From: Streptomyces sp. WMMC940
Lineage (GTDB): Bacteria > Actinomycetota > Actinomycetes > Streptomycetales > Streptomycetaceae
DNA: 64,000 nucleotides
NCBI RefSeq assembly: GCF_027460265.1
Contig: NZ_JAPZBC010000001.1
Span: 6,746,001-6,810,000 of the forward strand
Direction of reading: 5' to 3'
A model generated the notes under the pieces. It was not told the origin of the DNA. It saw only the letters and a list, made by a program, of their open reading frames with translations, and searched no databases. A program made the translations under genes and the position numbers. Of the stretch, positions 25,336 to 34,117 are shown in pieces (position 1 is the stretch's first letter; each line of letters opens with the position of its first letter).

Positions 25336-27725
25336 AGCAGCGTCAGGTCGTCCGTGCTCGGCTCGGTGAGCTCGGCGACCCGGCCCGCGTGCCGTTCGAC
25401 CATCGACTCGAAGGTCTGGCGCGCGGTCCGTCCGTTGCCGAACGCCGGGCCCTTCGGCAGTGCCCTGAAGTACTTCCGCAGGGCCTCGGCCGTGCCCTCG
25501 GCCAGCCGGTACTCGTGCTCCTCGGCCTGCTGCTCCACGATGCGCAGCAGTTCGACGGGGAGGTAGTCGCTGAAGGTGATGGTCCGTGAGAAGCGGGACG
25601 CCACACCGGGGTTGACCGAGAGGAACCGCTCCATCTCGGCGGTGTACCCGGCGACGATCACGACCACGGCGTCCCGGTGGTCCTCCATCAGCTTCACCAG
25701 CGTGTCGATGGCCTCCCGGCCGAAGTCCCGGCCGGAGTCCTCCGGGGAGAGGGCATACGCCTCGTCGATGAACAGCACCCCGCCGCGGGCCCGTTCGAAG
25801 GCCTCCTGGGTGCGGATGGCGGTGGATCCGATGTGCTCGCCCACCAGGTCGACCCGGGACACCTCGACGAGATGGCCGCGCTCCAGCACCCCGAGGGACG
25901 CCAGGATCTCGCCGTACAGCCGCGCCACGGTCGTCTTGCCGGTGCCGGGGGAGCCGGTGAACACCAGATGGCGGCGGACCGACGCGGCCTTGAGGCCCGC
26001 CTCCTGGCGGCGCCGGCCCACCTCGATCATGTTCGTGAGCGTCCGTACCTCGCGCTTGACGCTCTCCAGGCCGACCAGGGCGTCCAGTTCCCCCAGCACG
26101 GCGTCGGACGACCTGGCCGCCGTCGGGGTCGCGGGCGCGGTCGCCGGGGCGGCGGGCTCGGGTTCGGCGGTCCGCTGGCCGGGGATCACGGGCAGCAGCC
26201 CGGGGGTCCGGGCGACGGTGGCCACTGCCGGGGCCGTCACGGGCGGAGCCGAGCGCACACCGCTCTCGTCGCTGGTGCAGTCCTCCACGGCCGTCCCGTC
26301 CTCGGGGTACTCGTATCCGCCGCGGGCGCACCGCTCCGTGCGGCAGCGCGTCAGGGTCGTACGGCAGCCGTCCATCACGTGGAAGCCGTAGCCTCCGCTG
26401 CCCGAGACCCGGCAGCCGTCGAAGGTGCCGCGACCCTCGGCGGAGACGTAGAACCCGGCCTCGGCCGGCGAGGTGACCGTGCACCGTTCGATCGACGGGT
26501 CCGCGCCCTTGGTGACGATGACGCCCGTCTGGGCGCCGTCGATGGTGCAGTTGCTGAGCGTGCCGCCGCTGCCGTGGTCGCGGAACCAGGCCCCGGTGGA
26601 GGCCTCCCGGACACGGCAGTCGTCGAGCTGGGCGGTGGCCCCGTCGCTGACGGACACGGCCGTGTTCCGCACCTGCGTCAGATCGCTGTCGACCACGTCG
26701 GCACGCGAACCCCGATCCAGGACGAACAGGGCGTCCGGGACGTCGTGCACGCGGCAGGACTCGAGCACCGCGGTCGCGCCGTCGCTGACCCACACCGCCG
26801 GGTAGTCGCCCGTGCTGTCGTGGATCTCGCACTGGTTGGCGTCGACGCGGGTCCCCGGGTCCCACACCGAGAGGCCGTTGCGGCCGAACCGCCGCACCGT
26901 GGAGCGGGTGAGCGTGAGCACCGAACGCGACCTGAGGTCCACCGCGTTCTCCGGTACGTCATGGATGTCGCAGTCGGCGAGGGTGAGCACCGCGTCGGTG
27001 TCGAGCGTGATGCCGTCGGAGGAGGTGCGGTGCACCCGCGAGTCCGTCAGATGGGCCGTCGCCCGCGACGTGACCTGCATGCCCGCGCCCTTGACCTCGT
27101 AGACCTCGCAGCCGACCGCCTCCAGCGAGCTGCCCTCGCCGGTGACGCTCAGCCCGGTGCCGGAGGCGTGGTGCACCCGGCAACGCTCCAGCCGCGGGTG
27201 CGCGCCGCCACGTACCGACACCCCGGACTGCCCGGCGGCGACGACCTCGCACTCCTCGAACACCCCGCCCGCGCCGTCCAGTACGCCGATCCCGACGCCG
27301 GCCGGATTGTCCACCGTGCACCTCCGGACCGTCGGCCGGGCCGCCCCGCGGACCTCGATGCCCGCCGCCGAGCGCGTCACGATCCGCAGATCCGCAAGCT
27401 CGGGGGCCCCGTCCTCGACGAGCAGCGCGGGCGCCGTGGCGTCCTGCCCCTCGACGTGCAGGTCCTGTACGGTCGCCGACGCGCGCACCGTCAGCGGCAC
27501 CCCGTCGGAGGGCGCGATGCGCACCGAGCCCGCCGATCCGTCCGTCCCGCGCAGGGTCACGGCACGCCGCAGTACGAGGTTCTCCCGGTACGTGCCGGGA
27601 GAGACGGTGAGGATGTCGCCGTCGGCCGCCGCCTCCAGGGCCGCGGCGAGGGAGGCGTACTCACCCGTGCGGCGCCGCCACCGCGATGTGCCGGTGTGCG
27701 TCACCTGGACCGTGCCCTGTGCCAT
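25305..27725 (-). CDS. Right-handed beta-helix / AAA+ ATPase fusion
   Basis: The 806-residue protein has two parts. Residues 20-490 are a right-handed parallel beta-helix built from about 20 short turns with repeating xxCxVxxxxxxGxxV patterns, resembling pectate lyase/NosD-type repeats. A Pro/Ala-rich linker (495-540) leads to an AAA+ module of the CbxX/CfqX (EccA-like) type: Walker [10 protein letters not shown] (591-599), Walker B VLFIDEAY (650-657), the [16 protein letters not shown] segment and the arginine finger R711. EccA-type ATPases act with ESX secretion and CbxX proteins remodel RuBisCO; this protein's partner is unknown. The beta-helix could be the target-binding part. ATG 27725 starts the first strand directly. 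Confidence 0.82.
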   Translation of the reverse strand: MAQGTVQVTHTGTSRWRRRTGEYASLAAALEAAADGDILTVSPGTYRENLVLRRAVTLRGTDGSAGSVRIAPSDGVPLTVRASATVQDLHVEGQDATAPALLVEDGAPELADLRIVTRSAAGIEVRGAARPTVRRCTVDNPAGVGIGVLDGAGGVFEECEVVAAGQSGVSVRGGAHPRLERCRVHHASGTGLSVTGEGSSLEAVGCEVYEVKGAGMQVTSRATAHLTDSRVHRTSSDGITLDTDAVLTLADCDIHDVPENAVDLRSRSVLTLTRSTVRRFGRNGLSVWDPGTRVDANQCEIHDSTGDYPAVWVSDGATAVLESCRVHDVPDALFVLDRGSRADVVDSDLTQVRNTAVSVSDGATAQLDDCRVREASTGAWFRDHGSGGTLSNCTIDGAQTGVIVTKGADPSIERCTVTSPAEAGFYVSAEGRGTFDGCRVSGSGGYGFHVMDGCRTTLTRCRTERCARGGYEYPEDGTAVEDCTSDESGVRSAPPVTAPAVATVARTPGLLPVIPGQRTAEPEPAAPATAPATPTAARSSDAVLGELDALVGLESVKREVRTLTNMIEVGRRRQEAGLKAASVRRHLVFTGSPGTGKTTVARLYGEILASLGVLERGHLVEVSRVDLVGEHIGSTAIRTQEAFERARGGVLFIDEAYALSPEDSGRDFGREAIDTLVKLMEDHRDAVVVIVAGYTAEMERFLSVNPGVASRFSRTITFSDYLPVELLRIVEQQAEEHEYRLAEGTAEALRKYFRALPKGPAFGNGRTARQTFESMVERHAGRVAELTEPSTDDLTLLYPEDLPELP

Positions 27726-28225
27726 GGTGCTGCTCTGCCCCCACCTCGTGCGTCGGTCGCGCCCGTGCCGCGCGTCGCACCACCGTAGCGTGCGCGGGAA
27801 CCAGGGGTTGACCGGTCAGCTGCCCGCGCCCGTGCGGCCCGGGTCGGGACCGTCTCTCGCCCACTCGCGGTCGAGCGCCGCCTACCGCCGCTGCACCAGT
27901 CGCCGTACGACCGGCCGCGGGGCGGCCTCCACGAGTCCCGCCGCCGCGGTGGCCGCACCGATGCCCGGCCCGCACGGAGCGGTCCCGCGCGGTGTCCGCG
28001 TCCGCCGGGCGGGTCACGGGTCGCCCCGCCGGTCCGTCCGAGTCCGGATGGTGTCGCCGGGACCGGTCGTCGGGACGGCTGTGGTCACCCTGCCGCTGCG
28101 CCCGGTACCGTCCGGCGCCGTCAACTCGGCGACCACCGGCCCGCGTATGCGGTGGTCCACCGCCGAGTCCGGTTCCGCCGCGGTGCGCCCTGGCGAGGGC
28201 GTGTACGCGGGTTCGGCCGGGCGGA
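27726..28225. other. Gene-free spacer (27726-28225)
   Basis: About 500 bases between two leftward genes. It should hold the promoter of the beta-helix/AAA gene near 27730-27830; TTGACCGGTCA at 27808-27818 includes a 10-base palindrome. I see no credible coding region. Confidence 0.4.
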
Positions 28226-29050
28226 TCAGGCGAGGACGCGCACCGGGTCGCCTACGTGGACGGTGCCGGTGTGCTCGGGCACCAGGTTCTGGCCGAAGAC
28301 CAGCCGGTCCCCGAAGCGGCGGTGCCGGGCGAGGGTGCGCAGCGGTTCCTTGCCGCGCTCGGCCGTGGCCTGGTCGGTGGTCGTCACGACACAGCGACCG
28401 CACGTCTTGGCCACCCGGAAGGACACTTCGCCGACCGCGATCCGCCGCCAGTGGTCCTCGGCCCACGGGGCCGTGCCGTCCACGACGAGATTGGGACGGA
28501 AGCGGTTCACGGGCAACGGGCCCTCGTCCGCGTGGTCGCCCTGGGCGATCAGCGAGTTGAGCGCGTCGAGCGAGGCGACGGAGACGAGGAGCAGCGGGAA
28601 GCCGTCGGCGAAGGACACCGTCTCGCCGGGCAGCGCGTAGTCCGGGTCGATCGGGCGGCGGTACGCGGGGTCGTCGAGATGCACCAGCCGGACCGGTGCG
28701 CCCAGGTACGAGCTGAACCACCGGTCGGAGGCGGCACCCGCGGGCACCGCCTCCACCTTCTCCCCGAACATCTCCACGGCGGCGGTGCCGGACGGCTCGG
28801 GCACCGCCACGGTCAGCGGTGCGGCACCCGGTGCGGTCAGCCGGACGGCGCCGTCCGCGAGGGGCGCGGCGGCGGCCAACGCCAGACGCGGCTGCTGGCG
28901 TTGGGTGACCGCCCGGCCCACCGCGTCGACCAGCATCCACCGCCGGTCGCCCGCGAGTCCCCAGGGCTCCACGGCGGCCTCGGCCGGCGCGTACCCGGCG
29001 ACGGACTTGACCGGATGGACGTGGAGGGAGCGGAGCACGGGTGTCGCCAT
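28226..29050 (-). CDS. MOSC domain protein (YcbX/mARC-like)
   Basis: The 274-residue product has the MOSC N-terminal beta-barrel (MATPVLRSLHVHPVKSVAGYAP, GLAGDRRWMLVDAVGRAVTQRQQPRL) and the MOSC domain with NRFRPNLVVDG, EDHWRRIAVGEVSFRVAKTCGRCVVTTTD containing the molybdenum-ligating Cys (CGRC), and GDPVRVLA at the end. It should bind molybdenum cofactor and reduce N-hydroxylated or related compounds, as E. coli YcbX and mitochondrial mARC do. A ferredoxin domain is not fused here. The ATG at 29050 is preferred over an in-frame ATG at 29077. Next gene on the same strand (DUF6643) ends 57 bases upstream. Confidence 0.88.
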   Translation of the reverse strand: MATPVLRSLHVHPVKSVAGYAPAEAAVEPWGLAGDRRWMLVDAVGRAVTQRQQPRLALAAAAPLADGAVRLTAPGAAPLTVAVPEPSGTAAVEMFGEKVEAVPAGAASDRWFSSYLGAPVRLVHLDDPAYRRPIDPDYALPGETVSFADGFPLLLVSVASLDALNSLIAQGDHADEGPLPVNRFRPNLVVDGTAPWAEDHWRRIAVGEVSFRVAKTCGRCVVTTTDQATAERGKEPLRTLARHRRFGDRLVFGQNLVPEHTGTVHVGDPVRVLA

Positions 29051-29107
29051 ACGGCCATCCTGCCAGGTGCTCCGCACCTTCCGCCGGTCACGACGGTCGG
29101 ACCGGTG

Positions 29108-29560
29108 TCAGTAGCCGCCGCCCTGGTACGGCCGGTTGTACGGATCGTCGTACGGTGCGGGCGTGGGTATCGGCCTCGGCGCCGCTGCCGGCCGCATCGC
29201 CTCGTAGCCGCCCGCCATCGGGCGGACCATCGGCTGCGGCTGGCCTCCCGGGTAGCCGCGCGGACCGGCGGGCTGTTGGGGGATGTACGGGGCCGCCGCC
29301 TGCTGCAGCGGGACCGGCTGCGGCATGGGCTGGGGGTAGCCGTAGGCCGGACCGGGCTGGGAAGGGGCCGCCGGGAGGGCGGGGAGGGCCGCGGGCAGCG
29401 CCGGCAGGTAGCTGTTGCCGGTGTCGTACGCGGAAGGCACTCGGATCGGTGCGATCTGAGGCGTGCCCCGCTCAGCGACCAGGGAGTCGTAGATCGGGGT
29501 GTCGGGGAACGACGGCGCGGAGTAGTAACCGCCACCGTAGGTGGAGCGGGGGGAGGTCAT
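29108..29560 (-). CDS. Pro/Tyr/Gly-rich DUF6643-like protein
   Basis: The 150-residue protein begins with a conserved-looking block (MTSPRSTYGGGYYSAPSFPD, TPIYDSLVAERGTPQIAPIRVP) and continues as a low-complexity run rich in Pro, Tyr, Gln and Gly (PQPMPQPVPLQQ, YNRPYQGGGY at the end). This matches my memory of the streptomycete DUF6643 family; its function is unknown, but the composition suggests a disordered, interaction-prone protein. The ATG at 29560 has no Shine-Dalgarno; TAACTT lies 7 bases upstream, fitting leaderless translation. It is divergent from the TerD-family gene. Confidence 0.72.
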   Translation of the reverse strand: MTSPRSTYGGGYYSAPSFPDTPIYDSLVAERGTPQIAPIRVPSAYDTGNSYLPALPAALPALPAAPSQPGPAYGYPQPMPQPVPLQQAAAPYIPQQPAGPRGYPGGQPQPMVRPMAGGYEAMRPAAAPRPIPTPAPYDDPYNRPYQGGGY

Positions 29561-29798
29561 GGCACATAAGTTAAGCCCACGATGTGCTGGTTGGGGAGCC
29601 CGATAAGAGGGTTGTTTGACGTGTTACTTGTGACTGGGATTCCCTAATCCGAGCGAATCTGGGAAAAACGGTCGTCCGGCGGCGACTAGATCGTGTAAAG
29701 GGCAAGCTGGGAAGGGGTTACCCACGGGTCGCGGGGGGTGCACGGACGGCACCGCGGCTACCTTGTCCGCACACACTTCTCCGGGCACGAGGACCGCG

Positions 29799-31061
29799 AT
29801 GGGGGCGAGGATGTCCATGCTCAAAGGAGCGAATGTTCCGGTACCCGCACTGAACGTTCGGGTCGAGTTGGGCTGGAGTTCGGGAACGGGGGTCCCGGAC
29901 GTGGACGCGTCGGCACTGCTGCTCGACTCCGGATCGGGAAAGGTCCGCTCCGACGCGGACTTCGTCTTCTACAACCAGCCGACCCACGCCTCGGGCGCGG
30001 TGCGCCACGAGGGCAAGCACGCCTCCGGCGGTGCCACGACCGACCGGCTCACGGTCGACCTGGGGCGCGTCGAGCCCTCCGTGGAGCGGATCGTGCTCGC
30101 CGCCTCCGCCGACGGAGGCGGCTTCGGGCAGGTGCCGGGGCTGTACGTACGGATCGTGGACGCCGCGGCGGGCACCGAGATCGCGCGCTACGAGAGCCAG
30201 GACGCGACGGTCGAGACGGCCTTCATCCTCGGCGAGCTCTACCGGCGCCAGGGCGCCTGGAAGTTCCGGGCCGTGGGGCAGGGGTACGACAGCGGACTGG
30301 AGGGCCTCGCCACCGACTTCGGCATCACCGTCGACGAACCCCGGCAGGCGGCGCCCGTGGCGCCTCCCACGCCGGTGGCACCGGCGCACACCCCGGCACC
30401 CGTCACCGCGCCGCCCGCGCCCGTACGCCTCACCAAGGTCACCCTGACCAAGGAGTCTCCGACCGTCTCGCTCGGCAAGCAGGGCGGCACGTCCGGTGTC
30501 ATGCGGGTCAACCTCAACTGGGAGGTGCGCAAGCAGTTCACGGGCTGGGGCGCCAAGCTCGGCCGGGCCGTGGCCATGCACGCCGATCTCGATCTCGACC
30601 TGTGCGCGCTCTTCGAACTCACCGACGGCCGCAAGGGAGTCGTCCAGGCCCTCGGGAACGCCTTCGGCGCCCTCCACCAGCCCCCTTACATCCACCTCGA
30701 CGGCGACGACCGCACCGGCGCGGTGGCCGCCGGCGAGAACCTCACCATCAACCTCGACCACCGGGACAAGCTCCGCCGCGTGGTCATCTTCGTCACCGTC
30801 TACGAGGGCGCGCGCAGCTTCGCCGATCTGCACGCCACCGTCACCCTCCAGCCGCAGCACGGCGCCCCCGTCGACTTCTCGCTCGACGAGTGCACCGTGC
30901 CGTCCACCGTCTGCGCCCTCGCCCTGATCACCAACCAGGGCGGCGACCTCGTCGTCCAGCGGGAGGCCCGCTACCTGGTGCCGGAACGCGGAGTGAGCCC
31001 CCAGCGCACCATCGACTACGCCTACGGCTGGGGCATGAACTGGACACCGGGCAGGAAGTGA
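29799..31061 (+). CDS. Tandem TerD-domain protein (TerA-like)
   Basis: The 420-residue product has two TerD-type domains: residues about 8-180 ([60 protein letters not shown]) and about 220-420 ([69 protein letters not shown]). A Pro/Ala linker separates them. The Asp-rich loops bind calcium in characterised TerD proteins, and such proteins act in envelope and metabolite stress systems including tellurite resistance. The ATG at 29799 follows GAGGA by 5 bases; the next ATG at 29811 (MSMLKG) is equally plausible. No other ter genes are adjacent. Confidence 0.82.
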   Translation: MGARMSMLKGANVPVPALNVRVELGWSSGTGVPDVDASALLLDSGSGKVRSDADFVFYNQPTHASGAVRHEGKHASGGATTDRLTVDLGRVEPSVERIVLAASADGGGFGQVPGLYVRIVDAAAGTEIARYESQDATVETAFILGELYRRQGAWKFRAVGQGYDSGLEGLATDFGITVDEPRQAAPVAPPTPVAPAHTPAPVTAPPAPVRLTKVTLTKESPTVSLGKQGGTSGVMRVNLNWEVRKQFTGWGAKLGRAVAMHADLDLDLCALFELTDGRKGVVQALGNAFGALHQPPYIHLDGDDRTGAVAAGENLTINLDHRDKLRRVVIFVTVYEGARSFADLHATVTLQPQHGAPVDFSLDECTVPSTVCALALITNQGGDLVVQREARYLVPERGVSPQRTIDYAYGWGMNWTPGRK

Positions 31062-31074
31062 CCCACGCCGGGCG

Positions 31075-32256
31075 TCAACGGTCGGGTGCGGCCTCGGGGC
31101 GGGAGTACGTACGTCCCTTCCAGGCCGCGCCCCGCCCCCGGTGGTGCTGCACGGCCGAGTCCACCGTCATCAGCAGATAGAGCAGAGCGGTGAAGGGCAG
31201 CGTCGGGGCGAGCCACAGCGTCTGTCGGTAGTAGCGGAGCACCGGGACGTACGTCGCCGCCATCACCGCCCACGCCACGAGTCCCGCCCAGCCGGCCACG
31301 GCGGACCCCGGTACCCCCGGGAGCGCCGCGGCGCACACCGCGACGGGCGGCGCCAGATAGACGACCGCGAGTCCCGTGACCGTGCCCGCGAGCAGCAGCG
31401 GACTGTGGCGCAGCTGGGCGTAGGCGCTCCGGGACACCATCCGCCACAGATCCGCGAGCCGTGGATAGGGGCGGACGCTGTCCACCCGCTCGGCGAGCCC
31501 CAGCCAGATCCGTCCGCCGGCCCGGCGCACCGCCCGTGCCACGGCGACGTCGTCGATCACCGCCTGTCGCACCGACTCCGGGATCCCCGCGCGCTCGGCG
31601 GTCTCCGTGCGCAGCAGCACACATCCGCCCGCCGCGGCCGTGGCACGGGCGGGCTCACGGTTGATCCAGCTGAAGGGGTAGAGCTGGGCGAAGAAATACA
31701 CGAAGGCCGGCACGACCAGGCGTTCCCAGCCGGTCGCCACCCGCAGGCGGGCCATCTGCGACACCATGTCCAGGCCGTTCGCGTTCGCGGCCGCGACCAG
31801 TTCGCTCAGACTGTCCGGCTCGTGCGCGATGTCCGCGTCGGTGAGCAGCAGGTAGTCGGGCCGGAGGGTGCGGGCCAGGGCGACGCCGTGCCGCAGTGCC
31901 CACAGCTTGCCCGTCCACCCCGGCTCCGGGTCGCCCGGAGAGGTCACCGTCAGCGGCAACCCGTCGTACTGCTCGCCCAGCTTGCGGGCCAGCTCGCCCG
32001 TGCCGTCCGTACTGCCGTCGTCGACGAGCACCACCGCCGCCCTGCCCGGGTAGGTCTGCCGCAGCAGCGACGGCAGGCTCTCCGGCAGCACACCGGCCTC
32101 GTCCCTGGCCGGCACGACGATCACCACCGAGGGCCAACGCGCCGGCGCCGTCCGCCGGGGCAGCCGCTGGTCCGTACGCCAGAAGAAGCCCTGCCCCAGC
32201 AGCAGCCACAGCCACGCGGCCAGGGAAGTCAGGGCGATCCACGCAAGGGGGCTCAT
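31075..32256 (-). CDS. HpnB-like glycosyltransferase family 2
   Basis: The 393-residue product has an N-terminal membrane anchor, a GT-A domain with VVIVVPARDEAGVLPESL and VVLVDDGSTDGTGELA, the metal motif LLLTDADIAHEPDSLSELV, and the C-terminal membrane helices that carry FAQLYPFSWINRE, IDDVAVARAVRRAGGRIWLGL, SVRPYPRLADLWRMVSRSAY and QLRHSPLLLAG. This pattern closely matches HpnB, the hopanoid-associated glycosyltransferase, although no other hopanoid gene is present here. The ATG at 32256 (MSPLAWIAL) starts at the first membrane helix; longer starts upstream are unsupported. It ends close to the TerD gene, with only 13 bases between the convergent stops. Confidence 0.8.
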   Translation of the reverse strand: MSPLAWIALTSLAAWLWLLLGQGFFWRTDQRLPRRTAPARWPSVVIVVPARDEAGVLPESLPSLLRQTYPGRAAVVLVDDGSTDGTGELARKLGEQYDGLPLTVTSPGDPEPGWTGKLWALRHGVALARTLRPDYLLLTDADIAHEPDSLSELVAAANANGLDMVSQMARLRVATGWERLVVPAFVYFFAQLYPFSWINREPARATAAAGGCVLLRTETAERAGIPESVRQAVIDDVAVARAVRRAGGRIWLGLAERVDSVRPYPRLADLWRMVSRSAYAQLRHSPLLLAGTVTGLAVVYLAPPVAVCAAALPGVPGSAVAGWAGLVAWAVMAATYVPVLRYYRQTLWLAPTLPFTALLYLLMTVDSAVQHHRGRGAAWKGRTYSRPEAAPDR

Positions 32257-32302
32257 TCGCCGCAGTGTGCACCACATCGCGGGGACCGCAAGGCCCGTCG
32301 GC

Positions 32303-32308
32303 TAGGGT
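32303..32308 (+). promoter_or_regulatory. -10-like hexamer of a likely leaderless start
   Basis: TAGGGT ends 6 bases before the GTG at 32315, so transcription would begin at or within a base of the start codon. Confidence 0.55.
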
Positions 32309-32314
32309 GACCGG

Positions 32315-33118
32315 GTGAAGATCGCGCTCATGGACTCGGGAATCGGCCTCCTCGCGGCGGCCGCCGCGGTGCGCCGGCTGCGGCCCGACGCCGATCTCGT
32401 CCTCTCTTCCGACCCCGACGGCATGCCGTGGGGTCCGCGCACCCCGGAGGACGTCACCGAGCGCGCCCTCACCGTCGCCGGGGCAGCGGCCGCGCACCGC
32501 CCGGACGCGCTGATCGTCGCCTGCAACACCGCGTCCGTCCACGCCCTGCCGGCGCTGCGCGCCGCGCTGGAGCCCGGCCTGCCGGTCATCGGCACCGTGC
32601 CCGCGATCAAGCCCGCGGCCGCCGGCGGCGGCCGGGTCGCCATCTGGGCCACCCCGGCCACCACGGGCAGCCCCTACCAGCGCGGGCTCATTGCGGACTT
32701 CGCCGACGGAGCCCGGGTCACCGAAGTGCCCTGCCCCGGTCTCGCCGACGCCGTCCAGTGGGCGGACGAGGCGGCCGTGGCCCGCGCGGTGGCCGCCGCG
32801 GCAGCACTCACCCCTTCGGACGTACGCGCCGTGGTCCTCGGCTGCACCCACTACGAGCTCGTCGCCGAGCAGATCCGCGCCGCCGTGGCGGAGGGCCGCC
32901 CGGAGGGGCTCCCGCCGGTCGTCCTGCACGGCTCCGCCGGGGCCGTCGCCGCCCAGGCGCTGCGGCGCGTCGGTGCACGTCCCGCGCCCGCGGCCGCGCC
33001 CGACGGCGGTCTGGCGGTGCTGCTCAGCGGCCGTGTCTCGGAGCTTCCCGGAGCGGCCCGGGCGTACGCCGAGGGCAGGATGCTCGAAGCGGTGAAACCG
33101 GTCACGCCCGCACACTGA
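32315..33118 (+). CDS. Aspartate/glutamate racemase-family protein (MurI-like)
   Basis: The 267-residue protein has the racemase fold signatures: Asp and Ser of MDSGIGLL near residues 7-8, the first catalytic Cys in the CNT motif at 70-72, and the second in GCTHYE near 177-181, with VIGTVPAIKPAAA between. Length matches bacterial glutamate racemase, which supplies D-glutamate for peptidoglycan. The usual PYG segment is PWG here (GMPWG), so this may be a divergent paralogue rather than the essential MurI; a search of the genome would settle this. GTG 32315 has TAGGGT six bases upstream and no Shine-Dalgarno, fitting a leaderless mRNA. Confidence 0.82.
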   Translation: MKIALMDSGIGLLAAAAAVRRLRPDADLVLSSDPDGMPWGPRTPEDVTERALTVAGAAAAHRPDALIVACNTASVHALPALRAALEPGLPVIGTVPAIKPAAAGGGRVAIWATPATTGSPYQRGLIADFADGARVTEVPCPGLADAVQWADEAAVARAVAAAAALTPSDVRAVVLGCTHYELVAEQIRAAVAEGRPEGLPPVVLHGSAGAVAAQALRRVGARPAPAAAPDGGLAVLLSGRVSELPGAARAYAEGRMLEAVKPVTPAH

Positions 33119-33244
33119 GCGGCAGGGCTCCGACGGATCCGGTTCGCCCGGGACGACCTGGGCAGAAGCGGAGCAGAAGAGCAGTTCCCACGGCTCCGAG
33201 GACCTACCCACGAGGCAGTGCTCCCGAGCCGGAAGGTGAGTACT

Positions 33245-33817
33245 GTGCGAAGCATGACGGACCACCCCCGTGACAAGGGGCAGGCCGGAGAGCCGCCGCC
33301 CGCACTCTGGACCGGTCGCGCGACCAACCGCCTCCAGTGGGTCCTGGCCGCCGCAGGAGCGGCCTGCATGGCCCTCGGAATCGAACTCGCCGTCGACGCG
33401 CCGTGGACGTCGGGCGTCGTCGCCCTGCTGATGTCGGTCATCGGCTGCGTCGCCGCCGGGCTTCTGATGCTCTTCGGGACGCTCGCCTTCGTCCATGTGG
33501 CGGTGAAGGTCGACAAGGACGCCATGGAGGTGCGCTGCGGCCACATGGGAGTGCCTCGGCGCAGGATTCCGCTCGCACAGGTCGTCGGTGCCGAATTCGT
33601 CCCCAAGGTGACGCCCTGCCACTGGGGCGGCTGGGGCTGCCGCTGGCGTCCGGAGCAGGGCACCGCAGTCATCGTCCGACGGGGCGAGGGCATCGCGCTG
33701 ACCCTCGGTGACGGCCGCACCTTCACGGTCACCGTGGACGATGCCGAGACGGCGGTCCGAGTGATACGCGACCACCTCCGGCCAGGAGCCTCCACGGGGA
33801 CGACGACGGCCGCCTGA
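33245..33817 (+). CDS. Two-helix membrane protein with a PH-like C-terminal domain
   Basis: The 190-residue product has two adjacent hydrophobic segments (about residues 30-50, VLAAAGAACMALGIEL, and 58-85, GVVALLMSVIGCVAAGLLMLF) and a C-terminal domain of short strands (DKDAMEVRCGHMGVPRRRIPLAQVVGAEFV, GTAVIVRRGEGIALTLGDGRTFTVTV) that fits a bacterial PH-like module. No function is recognised. The GTG at 33245 has GGAAGG 8 bases upstream; ATG 33254 is a shorter in-frame alternative. It is a single gene between the racemase and lnt. Confidence 0.65.
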   Translation: MRSMTDHPRDKGQAGEPPPALWTGRATNRLQWVLAAAGAACMALGIELAVDAPWTSGVVALLMSVIGCVAAGLLMLFGTLAFVHVAVKVDKDAMEVRCGHMGVPRRRIPLAQVVGAEFVPKVTPCHWGGWGCRWRPEQGTAVIVRRGEGIALTLGDGRTFTVTVDDAETAVRVIRDHLRPGASTGTTTAA

Positions 33818-33946
33818 CCGCCGGCGGAACCCGTCCTCGCGGCTGCGGAACCCCCTCTCCCGGCTGCGCGGAAGGACGCCTCTTCCACTGCCGGGACGGG
33901 CGCCGGCAGGATGCCGGGAAGGTCAGCGGGCCCGTGCTCCGCCGTC

Positions 33947-34076
33947 GTCCTCCGCACCGGCGGCGCGTGGTGCACGGTGGTCCTCCGCACCGGGGGCGCG
34001 TGGTGCACGGTGGTCCTCCGCACCGGGGGGCGCGTGGTGCACGGTCGTCCCCGGTGCCGGTGCCGGTGCCGGTGCC
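33947..34076. repeat. 33-base minisatellite, three copies, plus a GGTGCC run
   Basis: A 33-base unit beginning GTCCTCCGCACC and ending GGTGCACGGTG repeats at 33947, 33980 and 34013, the last copy one base longer, followed by four GGTGCC hexamers (34053-34076). It lies in the spacer before lnt, about 40 bases from its start. Confidence 0.85.
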
Positions 34077-34104
34077 GCGCCGACGTCGGTGGGCCGCGCC
34101 GCCG

Positions 34105-34110
34105 TAGACT
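34105..34110 (+). promoter_or_regulatory. -10-like hexamer of a likely leaderless lnt start
   Basis: TAGACT ends 7 bases before GTG 34118, and there is no Shine-Dalgarno sequence, which fits leaderless translation. Confidence 0.5.
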
Positions 34111-34117
34111 CCGGCAC

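Noticed and set aside
33911..34117. In-frame upstream extension of lnt
   Set aside because: It would translate the 33-base minisatellite into repeating VVLRTGGAWCT-like peptide, and the GTG at 34118 has its own -10-like hexamer; the extension has no ribosome site.
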